Below are positions 38,955-48,480 of a DNA stretch of 61,938 nt, piece by piece; the stretch's first letter is position 1, and the number at the start of each line of letters is the position of its first letter. The notes under the pieces were generated by a model, which saw only the letters and a list, made by a program, of their open reading frames with translations, did not search any database and was not told the DNA's origin. The translations under genes and the position numbers were made by a program. Location of the stretch: assembly GCA_001839685.1 (NCBI GenBank), contig MLAK01000576.1:1-61938 (forward strand), written 5' to 3'. This stretch comes from Tritrichomonas foetus (Eukaryota > Parabasalia > Tritrichomonadida > Tritrichomonadidae).

Positions 38955-39443
38955 TCAATTGCTTTGAGAAAAAATTCAGGGAAATCATTTGAAGAAATAT
39001 ACAATTCAATATAAGAATTAAAAACAAAAGGAAGGTCCCGAAAAAAAGATTAATACTTTCTCTCTGAAAGGAAATATATCACCCAATCGAGAATTTACAA
39101 CTAACCAGCTTGTAAAATAACATCCAACAATCACCTAAATGAAAAATAACAAAGTTTTATGTTTGAATTGTATTAATTAACTCTGTTAGATGTAAATCTG
39201 ATTATTTTTTATTTGTTCAAATATATATGGCGAAATTTCAGGAATGATTGAATGGATTTGCCGAATTATAAAAATGAAGTGATATTCCGATTGTTCATGA
39301 GAAGAATTGAAAAATAGTATTGAAAATGTTAGATATGACCATTTATAAATGTCACTTTTAATTAATTCACTTTTCCCTTCTCACTTTTTTTTTCCTATTA
39401 ATAAATGGCCGAATTGTCTGAAAAAGACAAAAAGTGACAATAT
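38955..39443. other. Promoter region between divergent genes, with a uORF
   Basis: Carries candidate initiators TCACT at 39367-39371 and 39381-39385 for the CK2 beta gene. A complete 11-codon upstream ORF lies at 39405-39437 (ATG to TGA), ending 6 nt before the CK2 beta ATG. Confidence 0.45.
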
Positions 39444-40214
39444 ATGAGTGAGAAAAAAAAGGAAGCCCCACCACCACCACAAAAATTTCCGCATCGTATC
39501 GTTGAATATGATGGATTTAAACTCTATGCGGGTGCCTGTAACCATTGCCCAAAAGACGTGACTCCTTGGATATATCAATTTTGCCACAAAAAAGAAAACA
39601 ACTGGTTTAGTCTGGTTCAAATCGATTACGCGCTTGATATTTTCAATTGCTATGGATTCGATTATTACGTGCCAAATTTACTTTTAGCGAAAGAAATGAT
39701 ATGCGATCGCCATTGTCGATTATGGAGCTACATCACAGATGAAGATGTCAAAGCTATTCACGATCAGGCCAAGATTTTATACGGATTGCTCCACGCAAAG
39801 TGGATTTGCACCATAAAGGGATTATCTCAAATGAAGCGCAAAATTATCAAAAAAGAAAGGTATGGCCAGTGCCCGCGCGTATGTTGCAAGCAAAACGCGC
39901 TCATGCCAGTTGGAATATCACCTGTTCCAAATCGGCATGGTGTAAAGCTTTACTGTTCACGTTGCTCAGACATTTACAATCCACCTTCACACAAAAAATA
40001 CGATGGTGCATTTTTCGGACCAGCTTTCCCTGCTACATTTTTAATCACCTATCCAGACAGAGACTATCGTTATTCATTCAAAAAGTTTCCTTATCAAATT
40101 TTCGGCTTTCGACTATCGCCTAAGGGAGGCATGTCACCTGAAATGAGAGCTCTTCCACATTCGACAAATAATCACAGAGATGATTTGATCAACGATGAAA
40201 CAGCAAAGAAATGA
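39444..40214 (+). CDS. Casein kinase II regulatory (beta) subunit
   Basis: Regulatory subunit that dimerises through a zinc finger and holds two CK2 alpha subunits. 256 residues. The family core is clear: LYGLLHAKWICTIKGLSQM, then GQCPRVCCKQNALMPVGIS, then VKLYCSRCSDIYNPPS, then DGAFFGPAFP and IFGFRLSP. The zinc ligands are Cys143, Cys148, Cys171 and Cys174 with the normal spacing. The N-terminal part keeps WF..VQIDY and D-x-F-N-C-Y-G. The first 15 residues are Lys/Pro-rich and replace the usual N-terminal autophosphorylation site. A short uORF ends 6 nt before the start. Confidence 0.93.
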   Translation: MSEKKKEAPPPPQKFPHRIVEYDGFKLYAGACNHCPKDVTPWIYQFCHKKENNWFSLVQIDYALDIFNCYGFDYYVPNLLLAKEMICDRHCRLWSYITDEDVKAIHDQAKILYGLLHAKWICTIKGLSQMKRKIIKKERYGQCPRVCCKQNALMPVGISPVPNRHGVKLYCSRCSDIYNPPSHKKYDGAFFGPAFPATFLITYPDRDYRYSFKKFPYQIFGFRLSPKGGMSPEMRALPHSTNNHRDDLINDETAKK

Positions 40215-40510
40215 TTTTCTGAAATTCGTTTGATATTATATTAATAAATATTGTTTGCTATCAACTAATTTGTAAATATGTATTTTGTGTTTTCTTTTTC
40301 TTTTTCAATGAATGGCAAAATCAAAGAATTTATTATTGGCGAATTTTTTGAATCAAAAAATTTAAAATTAAATGGTGGGAAAATTGTGCATCGGAGATTA
40401 GTTGATGTTTTAAACAAATTTATGTGTTCCAAGATGGTGTTGAATCCTTATTCTTTATTCATGACAGAAGAAGGGGAATAATTGAGAACTTATCGTCAAA
40501 AGTGACAAAA

Positions 40511-42364
40511 ATGTCTTCTTCGAACCAGTCTTTCGTAGACGATATTATCAAATATGTTGAAAGTCATGGTCTTCATATTACAAATCCAGAAGTATTACGA
40601 AATGAAAATATTCAGCCGCCGAAAAGCAATGCATCAATTATGGATTATATGATTCAAGTTGCTGCAGCAAGTGAGCCTGTTCTCGACATGCCAAAGATGT
40701 ACGAAGACTTGGTAGAATTTGTTAATCAAGTTCCATATATTCAATACCTCCAATTGAAGCCTTTATTGTTCGCATTTTTTTATCGCACTGTAATCGAATT
40801 ACACAGGGAAAAATATAACGACAAAGCAACAGAATTTTTCGAGAAATATACGCAAGACAACCCGGACGGCTCCAAACCGTTTCATTGTTTCCATGATACA
40901 GATTTAAAGAAATTGCAACAGTTTTTAATGGCATCTTCTCTCACCCAAACCAATGCGCTAGATAAAACAGCTTTCGCCACCCAATTAACTGAAACTACCT
41001 ATCAGGCGCTAGTTGCATTTTTAATGGATAAATCATATAATAAATTTTTGCTAATATTATATAACTATATAAATGTGACTCATGTTCCTCTTGATCACTT
41101 CACATCAAGTCTAAGTCGGATTCCTGGATTTATTTATAAATCCACCGAACAAGCAGAGCAGCCAACTCCAACTTTAACAACACTCCTAAAATATAACCCA
41201 TATGATTTAGCCAAAAAGCATCTTGGAAGCGAATGTCATTTTGAATTTTTTGATGATGATTCATCAAACAGAACAACAAATCCTTTCCCACTTCCTCCAA
41301 TTTTGCACGATAGAGTTCTTGCAGTTGCCTGCGATTTACAAAACTTAACACCACTTTCTAAATCAAGCCTACCAAGTTGCGCATATTTCACATTTAATGA
41401 TGAAAATGTTGCATACGATATAAATGGTAGTGGTACTTTAATGGCAGCTGCAACTGACCGAAACTACGTCAAACTCTTCTCAACTAATGTTTCAACTGAT
41501 TTAGATGATGAATTAAAATATTCACAAATTCATGCATCAAATTATCATTTATTAGTACCTCGTGCATCAGTTGGACGTGACCAACAACTTCATTATTGTA
41601 TGCGAACGTTAATTGGACCACGTACATATTGTTGTAAATTTTCACCTGAATCACGCTTCCTTCTCTGCGGATGTAATAATAACATTCGAATCTGGTCATG
41701 TGAAACATCAGGTGGCTACTCATCGATTCCAGTTCAATGCGGCATCATTTGGGCAGCAGATTGGTCACCACTTGGTTATCATTTCATCACAGGTTCCGAT
41801 GATTGTTGCGCTTGGCTCTGGGCGTTAGATCGTTCAAAACCACTTCGACTTTTTGTGAATCATCAAGAACCAATTACTGACATTAGATACCATCCTAATG
41901 CAGCAACTATAGCAACATCCAGTTATGATAGATCAGTTATGCTTTGGGACATTCGTTGTCATTCTACATCCAATCCATGCACAAAAATGTTTGCAGAAAG
42001 TGTTGCTGTTCCACGTGTTGTTCAATTCACTCGAAATGGAAGAGTTGTTGTAAGTGGAGATGAAGCAGGAAAAATATCAACATGGGACATTGGTGAAGGA
42101 AGACAAATCGGATCAGTTAAGGCACATAAAGGAAGCGTGGTTGATATGTCTATCTCAATCGAAGGTACAATTTTGGCATCCACCGGATCAAACGGAGAAG
42201 TTCTTCTTTGGGACATGGGAACTTTGTGTAGCACGTCTGCAAGTGGTGCAGAGCCTTTAAAGAAGTTCCAACCAAGAAAGGCGCAGACACACAGAATATC
42301 ATTCAGTAATAGAAACTTATTGCATGCAATTGGATCAATCAATAATGAAGAATCAAGTTCATAG
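40511..42364 (+). CDS. TAF5-like TFIID subunit (NTD2 plus WD40 propeller)
   Basis: 617 residues from the first ATG; the frame upstream opens only with GTG. Residues about 55-190 match the TAF5 NTD2 helical domain (MYEDLVEFVNQVPYIQYLQL, then FFYRTVIELHREKYNDKATEF). Residues about 320-605 form a WD40 propeller close to TAF5: TYCCKFSPESRFLLCGCN, then AADWSPLGYHFITGSDD, then LRLFVNHQEPITDIRYHPN, then DRSVMLWDIR and NGEVLLWDMG. TAF5 is a core scaffold of TFIID (and of SAGA in other lineages). Its presence shows that a TFIID-type complex exists beside the initiator-driven promoters of this genome. Confidence 0.9.
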   Translation: MSSSNQSFVDDIIKYVESHGLHITNPEVLRNENIQPPKSNASIMDYMIQVAAASEPVLDMPKMYEDLVEFVNQVPYIQYLQLKPLLFAFFYRTVIELHREKYNDKATEFFEKYTQDNPDGSKPFHCFHDTDLKKLQQFLMASSLTQTNALDKTAFATQLTETTYQALVAFLMDKSYNKFLLILYNYINVTHVPLDHFTSSLSRIPGFIYKSTEQAEQPTPTLTTLLKYNPYDLAKKHLGSECHFEFFDDDSSNRTTNPFPLPPILHDRVLAVACDLQNLTPLSKSSLPSCAYFTFNDENVAYDINGSGTLMAAATDRNYVKLFSTNVSTDLDDELKYSQIHASNYHLLVPRASVGRDQQLHYCMRTLIGPRTYCCKFSPESRFLLCGCNNNIRIWSCETSGGYSSIPVQCGIIWAADWSPLGYHFITGSDDCCAWLWALDRSKPLRLFVNHQEPITDIRYHPNAATIATSSYDRSVMLWDIRCHSTSNPCTKMFAESVAVPRVVQFTRNGRVVVSGDEAGKISTWDIGEGRQIGSVKAHKGSVVDMSISIEGTILASTGSNGEVLLWDMGTLCSTSASGAEPLKKFQPRKAQTHRISFSNRNLLHAIGSINNEESSS

Positions 42365-43285
42365 ACATACATCTTATTGTACATTTTGTGTTTTATTTTT
42401 CGTATATATACTAAATTTATTAATATTTAAATAAAATATAATCATAGATTGATTTATGTCTGATTCTTCTAGAGTAATATCTGATTTTCTCAAGCACTAA
42501 TTCGGAATTCTTGTTAAGTTGAGGAGCTTCCTCTAAATATATATATTTTTATATCTGTATATAATATTGATCTTATGGGCTTCAATTTCTTGTTGAAAAC
42601 ATTAGCTGCTAAATCAATCGTTAGAGGTGAATCAAAAAATGAAATATATTGTTCAATTTCAATTAAGTTAAATCGCAGAAAAGAAAGAAGTCGATCTTTA
42701 ATGTGGACTTACATTAAAGGTAAAAATTAAACAATGAGATTTCATCGATTGTCTAATCACATGTGATTCCATGTCTGCTTGATTGTCGACAATCAAGTTT
42801 GTCTGTGTGTCAGATTATCTATGATCTCTATTTTGATTAAATAAGACATAAACAGCAGCCATTACAATGGCCCAATTGATCGTGCAAAATTTTTACTCGA
42901 TTTTTATCTTGGTAATTCTCACATGACTCATCATATGATGAACTAATACAAGCAATACGATTTTCATCATCAAAAATAAGTTTCATATTCAATTTTAACT
43001 TGTTATTTTTAAAAAGTTATAGAGATCTGTGGCTTATTATTCGAGTTTTTCGTTGAGCTTTTTCAATTCACAATTTCCTGTGAAATATCTCATATAAAGG
43101 ATGTTGTCCAAACTCAGGCAAAGTTGAAATGAGAGAATGTTTTTTCAAATCTTTTCTTTCAGATAACAGTAGTATCAGATATGTGTTAATGGATAAAATG
43201 CTAAAACGAATAGAAATATATTCCCATGAATAGTTTTTATATATAAACAAATAAACAAAACAAAATGATAGCACTACTGCCAAAA
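42365..43285. other. Intergenic between converging genes
   Basis: About 920 bp. A 51-codon frame at 42575-42730 (basic, starts MGFNFLLKTLAAKS) could be a tiny gene but has no supporting signal. Short dyads occur near 42755-42815 (CACATGTG; TTGTCGACAA). No RNA gene recognised. Confidence 0.35.
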
Positions 43286-44191
43286 TCACATATCAATGAT
43301 GGTTTTGAGTTGATTATCAAGTATTTTATCAGCAATAAATAACATGCATTTGACCTGTTCTTGATCGTTCGCTTCAAATTCGTCTTCAACAATTTCAAAT
43401 GGAAAAATCATCTTGTAAAGCAGCGAATCTTGGGCATTGAGTGAATATTCAAGCATTTCGAGATACATCTCATAGAAAAATTCAGACAAATCAGTTCCTT
43501 TATTGACTTCATTGACAACATCGACTATTAAGTGACATATATCAGGTACTTCCGACCAAGGTTCATTCAATTTTGTGGGAAGAGTAACAATTGGCAATTT
43601 TTTCTTTTCTTTTTGGCGAAGTTGAGTGATGTGAAACATTTTTGCAGGAATTAAATCCCTTAAAAATCCTTTTATTTGAGAGTCTCTTCGTGGCGGCATA
43701 ATTATTGGTTGTGGTGGATGCAATCCTGCATCAATGAATTTCTGGATGTCATCTGAGTCATTTTCATAATCTGGATTGTCGAGTTTTTTCCTCGAAGAAG
43801 AAACGATTTTACGTGCGCGTCTTTCATCATGTGATAGATTTGTAATTTCGCCCTCGGATTCTGTTTCATCATCTGAGATTTCCAGGCAAAAAACATTGTC
43901 GGGTTCTGATTTCTTTTTCAATCGATTTTGATTTTCGGAAATTCGGAATTTAATTTTCCATCTGTTGAAAAAATGTTTCGTTCTTGAAAAGTTGTATGAA
44001 TGAACCTGCGACCTAAAATCGACTCGTTGAGGTTTGATTACAAATATTTCTCCTTCGTCGTTCATCATTCTTCTCGTATTTCGTCGTAATTGAATTCTAC
44101 GTGCTGGATTTATCATATTCGTTCGCTGTGGTGAAGATGGATGAAAAGTACTGATGGAAGGACTATAATTTGGTTTATCCTTCGCCATCAT
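43286..44191 (-). CDS. Charged protein of unknown function
   Basis: 301 residues from Met at 44191. The longer frame to 44323 opens only with TTG, and an initiator 36 nt before 44191 supports the shorter form. Residues 1-175 are basic and polar, probably disordered, with arginine-rich patches (RRIQLRRNTRRMM) and an acidic patch (ISDDETESEGE). Residues 190-300 look globular and helical (DICHLIVDVVNEVNKGTDLS, then MYLEMLEYSLNAQDSL). It is divergent to the Myb gene, about 280 bp between ATGs. No family recognised. Confidence 0.6.
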   Translation of the reverse strand: MMAKDKPNYSPSISTFHPSSPQRTNMINPARRIQLRRNTRRMMNDEGEIFVIKPQRVDFRSQVHSYNFSRTKHFFNRWKIKFRISENQNRLKKKSEPDNVFCLEISDDETESEGEITNLSHDERRARKIVSSSRKKLDNPDYENDSDDIQKFIDAGLHPPQPIIMPPRRDSQIKGFLRDLIPAKMFHITQLRQKEKKKLPIVTLPTKLNEPWSEVPDICHLIVDVVNEVNKGTDLSEFFYEMYLEMLEYSLNAQDSLLYKMIFPFEIVEDEFEANDQEQVKCMLFIADKILDNQLKTIIDM

Positions 44192-44224
44192 ATCGCTTTT
44201 TTCCACCCTCCAATTCGATTCTTG

Positions 44225-44229
44225 AATGA
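44225..44229 (-). promoter_or_regulatory. Putative Inr, TCATT
   Basis: Minus-strand TCATTC, 36 nt before the Met at 44191. Confidence 0.4.
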
Positions 44230-44474
44230 GAAGAACGTTTAAAATATTTTTCACATTTTGAATACAAGTATCTTCAGAAAAAATATTTTTCACATAAACT
44301 TTTTCATTATATATATGGACCAATACTAAGAATACTTAACCATATATATATTGAAAAAGAATGGTTATTCTTTTTTTTCAAATATCTCCCTTTCATAAAA
44401 ATTGAAAGACCATTCAATTTTTGATAAAAATATTGAATGTTCTCAAATTCAACCACATCTTTGAAAGTCTCGCC

Positions 44475-45404
44475 ATGGCGACCTCTCCCCTCCACGAAGA
44501 TGCCAAACCACCGAGAAATGTACTTGATACAACTACGAACAAAGTCACACAAAATGAATCCAACAAAAACTTGAAAATTCCGCCAATGCCTCGATCAAGT
44601 CTTTCCCGAAATCCATTCACACCCGAAGAAGATGCCCAACTTATTGAAATAATGACGACCAAAAAGTTTGTGAATTGGGAATTCGTATCTTCACAAATGG
44701 GGAATCGATCAAGCAGACAATGTCGTGAAAGATGGATAAATTACCTTAATCCAGATATTCGAGTTGGGCCATGGACAAACAACGAAGATATGCTGCTCAT
44801 TGCCAAAGTCAACGAGCTTGGAAAGTTTTGGGCTGCAATTTCCAAATTTTTTAATGGTCGATCAGAAAATGATGTGAAAAATAGGTGGTATTCACATGTG
44901 AGACATTGGACAATTGAAATAAACGGTCATTTCGTTCTTGCTCCTCAGATTCACTTCGGAATTAATAGCAGCAGCAACTCTTGCGCTGTAAATGGAAATA
45001 ATAGCAATTTGGATTACTTCCAAAATTTGGTGGGCGTTTATGTTGGAAATTATTGTGTTCATCCACCTAAACAGAGAAACAGAACATTAAAATTACCGCG
45101 AGTTGAAGCAAGTCGAATTCTTGAGAAGAAGAGAAAGCAAAGAGCCGAACATGTTCAGCTGTTTGGAAAAAAATCATCTCAAGATCAAATTGATGACCAA
45201 ATTGTAAAAGAAAATGGAAATTTGGATATGCGTGATGCTGATCCAGATGAATACACTCCAGAAGACAGGAAAAATGAGAATATTCAAAATTATGAACCAG
45301 ATCCCATAATTTTCGATTTTATTGATAAAAGAATTATTGATGATGCTGTTGATGAAGCGACAGATTCCTTCCAAATGCTATCTCAATTTGGCGGATTTTT
45401 ATAA
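44475..45404 (+). CDS. R2R3 Myb-domain transcription factor
   Basis: 309 residues from the first ATG; the frame upstream opens only with TTG. Two Myb repeats are clear: R2 about 37-86 (FTPEEDAQLIEIM, W, QCRERWINYLNPDI) and R3 about 89-140 (GPWTNNEDMLLIAKVNELG, W, NDVKNRWYSHVRHW). The recognition helices SSRQCRERWINYL and SENDVKNRWYSHV are intact, so sequence-specific DNA binding is expected. The C-terminal half is polar and acidic. Parabasalids use many small R2R3 Mybs, some of which bind near initiators in iron-responsive genes. The target of this one is unknown. Confidence 0.92.
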   Translation: MATSPLHEDAKPPRNVLDTTTNKVTQNESNKNLKIPPMPRSSLSRNPFTPEEDAQLIEIMTTKKFVNWEFVSSQMGNRSSRQCRERWINYLNPDIRVGPWTNNEDMLLIAKVNELGKFWAAISKFFNGRSENDVKNRWYSHVRHWTIEINGHFVLAPQIHFGINSSSNSCAVNGNNSNLDYFQNLVGVYVGNYCVHPPKQRNRTLKLPRVEASRILEKKRKQRAEHVQLFGKKSSQDQIDDQIVKENGNLDMRDADPDEYTPEDRKNENIQNYEPDPIIFDFIDKRIIDDAVDEATDSFQMLSQFGGFL

Positions 45405-45595
45405 TTTCGGTATGTATTATTTTTATTAAAAATGATCTTAAGCCTATATTACAATCGCCATTATTTCTCTATTTATTTTCCCATGAAAATACTGAACAAC
45501 AATTAGCAGATTGAGGTGACATCCAAATTACTTAGAAGAAGATGAAAACAAAATATAAGAATGCAAACAAAATCAAGACAATTCAATCACTTTAT

Positions 45596-47300
45596 TTATG
45601 TGAGTGCTGCTTTTCTACTCGATCTGGATTCTTGTTCAGTATCATTTTCGTATTCATAATAATCGTATCCATTTCCATATTCATCTTCATAGCCCTCATC
45701 ATAGCCTTCTTCAACATCTTCTTCCTCGTACCAATCTTCTTCATAGTTGCCAATGCTGCTGCCAATGGTGTTATTTGGCTGAGAGTTTTTCGCGGTAGAA
45801 CTTGGTTTATTTTTACTGGCGCTTTTATTTGTATTTGTATGATTAGATTTATTAGATTTACTGGATTTATTCAAGTGGTTAGAATGGTTTAATTCTTCAG
45901 GAATTGCTGTGATCGTCGTGGAAATGTTATCACTGTCATATTTTGGTGAAGTGAGGTGAATTCTCTGAGAAACTGGAATCCATCGTGGTGCTTCATCAAA
46001 GGCACCAGATTGTGTCCTCATCACTTCATCTTCATCATCAAGGGTTGAAAATGTCATCATTTCGGAAATAAGATCATCATTATCATCATCTTCAGTTTGT
46101 GATTGTTGTGACTGCGATTTATGTTTATTAGGCACATTAACTGAAGCAGAATTACTTCTTTGTGAAGCATCATCTGTATTCAATGACTGATTCATTTCAG
46201 AATTCAATTCATCTTGATCTTCCTGTGAAATAATTGGATCTTTCACATGACGCCAAGGCGATCTGTGCTGCAATGAATTCCGTTTTATGACATCATATGG
46301 GAGGTAAACATCATTGTATTGAAGTGCTTCTGTCAGTTTCTTTTTCTGTTTGGCATTTAAATCTGATGGCGGAAAAGTGATGTTTCCTTGTTCGTTTTTA
46401 TTTTTAAGTCTTTGATATTCATTATTTGCAAGCGATGCAATTAGTGGCAAAAGTGTGGAGTCGTTCTTAATTGCATGATAGATTAAGGATTTACCATTAT
46501 ATAGTTTCAAAACGTCTTTTTCACGACCTTCAATAAGTGCGGCAAAACATTCTCTGTTTCCTCTTTGAACAGCCGCTAAAATTGGATTTTCAGCACCATT
46601 ATCAATTTTAGCATCTCGGTCTCGAAGCATTTTGATTCCTTCATAAAAGCCAAATTTTGCTGCAATTGCAAGAAGGCTTCTGTTGAGAGGTACATCTTTT
46701 TTATTTGTCTTCACATCTGGTGTTAGTGCATTTGGATCTGCTCCAAAATCAAGAAGAAGTCTAACAGCTCTTGGGTCACATCTTTTTACGGCAAATACAA
46801 GTGGAACACGATAAAATATGAATAAAAAACATGATAAAAAAAATACAAAGAAACTTGATAAAAAAAAATTATTAAAATATTATCGGGTATGTCTGGATCA
46901 GCTTTTGCCTGAAGTAAAATTCCAGCTAAATGAAGAAAACCTTTCCATATGGTCATAATTAGCGGCGTCATGTGTAAATTATGAATAATAAAAAAAAACG
47001 TTGCATATATTTGGATCTGCTCTCATTGATAAAGTTGCAATCATAGCTTGAAAGTTGGATGTGTATGCGCAAATATGGAGGAGTGTATTTTAAGAAAATA
47101 AAAAAACGCCATGATTAAATGATTAAACATCATGAAAATAAAGTAAACTTGATGATTAGTAAAAGAACATTTTGAGATATTATAAAAACTTGATAATTGA
47201 TATCTTCAAAATCTTCTAGTGCTTCGCGGTATTCAAAATAATCTCCGTTTTTAATAAGTTCTGCAAGCTTATCGAATTTCTTTTGTTTTTCGGAAGGCAT
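45596..47300 (-). CDS. Ankyrin-repeat protein gene interrupted by three T-rich segments
   Basis: Reading minus strand from ATG 47300, four in-order pieces add up to one ankyrin protein. E1 (47300-47190) codes 37 residues ending EDINYQ. E2 (47089-47000) codes 30 residues with TLLHICAY and RADPNICN. E3 (46980-46879) codes 34 with MTPLIMTIW and KADPDIPDN. E4 (46816-45596) codes about 406 with RVPLVFAVKRCDPRAVRLLL and further repeats, then an acidic disordered tail. Joining the pieces restores normal ankyrin spacing. The gaps (about 100, 19 and 62 nt) are T-rich on the sense strand and carry stops. They could be unusual introns or insertions in a dying gene. An initiator 36 nt upstream supports the start. 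Boundaries are inferred from repeat alignment. Confidence 0.6.
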
Positions 47301-47333
47301 AATCAAGAAGGAAAAGCCTGGGAAGCCGTTTAA

Positions 47334-47338
47334 AATGA
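47334..47338 (-). promoter_or_regulatory. Putative Inr, TCATT, for the ankyrin gene
   Basis: Minus-strand TCATTTTAA, 36 nt before ATG 47300. It lies downstream of an alternative earlier codon at 47351, arguing against that start. Confidence 0.4.
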
Positions 47339-48470
47339 GAATTTCATTCACAAAAATTTCAAAGATTGTAAAATATTATCGTTGTAAAAGTTACGTTATT
47401 TTTCAAATCGCTGATTTCATCGCACAATTGAAATCGAACACTCATTTGTTATATTTCATTTCTTAAATCATTTTGAAAGTGACTCTTGCATCTTCCTTTC
47501 ATAGAAATGAATCATGTTATGACCGATCTCGAATAAATTGATATTAATCAACAAGCAGTGAAAAAAATATCTGTAAAAAATAGTCCTCTCACATTATTTT
47601 TTATTTCACTAATATCTTACCTCAATGAAATATATTTAGAATCAAATCAAAAAAGAATTCTTTTGACATAATCATTTTTATATTTAGGAATTTTGTAAAA
47701 TGGTTCTCATAATGAATATATCAAACTTGATCAATAAAAAAAGAAGTAATGATCAATGTTTCCAAAATATATGATGATCTAACAAGGTGAATTGATGACC
47801 AATATTTTGAAAGATAGTATATTCAATTCATTTCAAATATTTTTCTTGATATTTTTTTTGAATAGTTTATGATGAAAATAAACAGTCTTCCTACACAAAA
47901 ATTTATGTCATAGAATCAATGAAGACAAATAATCTTCTTGAACGATTTTTCGGATATAAATATCCAATATTACGATCATCACAAATGAAATTCTGAATTC
48001 AGATCTCTACAACGACAAAAAATTGAGAGTAGTAATTTATTGAAAAAATGCATTCTCATTAGGTCACTTTTTGAGTAGTTATTTTCAGAAATTGATAGAG
48101 ACTCCCACTCAAAAAGTGGCTCCTGAAAATAGAATTATTACATACATAACTTTTTGAAATTGTAACCATCAAAAAGTTATGTACGAAAAATAGTAAAGTA
48201 TTAAACATTCTGAATAATGATATCAAAAAGCAATTGAAATTTGCTTTAATTTAATTTAATTTTTAATTCATTACACAGAAAAAGTTGAAAATTCAAAAAA
48301 GTTGAAATCACACTGAAAAAGTTCGATGAGATAGTCAAATTAAGTATAGTAAACATCAGAAAAAATATTATCCTATGAAAAGGCGAAAACTTATTCACCA
48401 TTAAAAATAAGGTAGATTCATTTTTCGCGCCTAAATATCTTTTGAAAAAGTGATGTGAAAAAATTAACAG
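47339..48470. other. Intergenic between divergent genes, rich in inverted repeats
   Basis: About 1.1 kb with no gene recognised. The distal part holds several short perfect inverted repeats, listed separately at 48065-48183. Confidence 0.45.
48065..48183. repeat. Cluster of interleaved inverted repeats
   Basis: CACTTTTTGAG (48065-48075) pairs with CTCAAAAAGTG (48108-48118). TATTTTCAG (48080-48088) pairs with CTGAAAATA (48123-48131). TACATAACTTTTTGA (48143-48157) pairs perfectly with TCAAAAAGTTATGTA (48169-48183). The first two pairs interleave. Confidence 0.75.
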
Positions 48471-48475
48471 TCATT
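48471..48475 (+). promoter_or_regulatory. Putative Inr, TCATT
   Basis: 8 nt before the ATG of the Tup1-like gene, a very short leader as is common in parabasalids. Confidence 0.45.
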
Positions 48476-48480
48476 GGCCA

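Noticed and set aside
40278..40481. 67-codon frame before TAF5
   Set aside because: Lies in the TAF5 leader region, has no family match and resembles AT-rich noise.
43068..43289. Hydrophobic frame overlapping the stop of the gene at 43286
   Set aside because: Opens with GTG, not ATG; probably chance and not a frameshifted extension.
46714..46730. ACTAACACCAG inside ankyrin piece E4, like an intron end
   Set aside because: The sequence is in frame and codes for residues that continue the ankyrin protein without a break.
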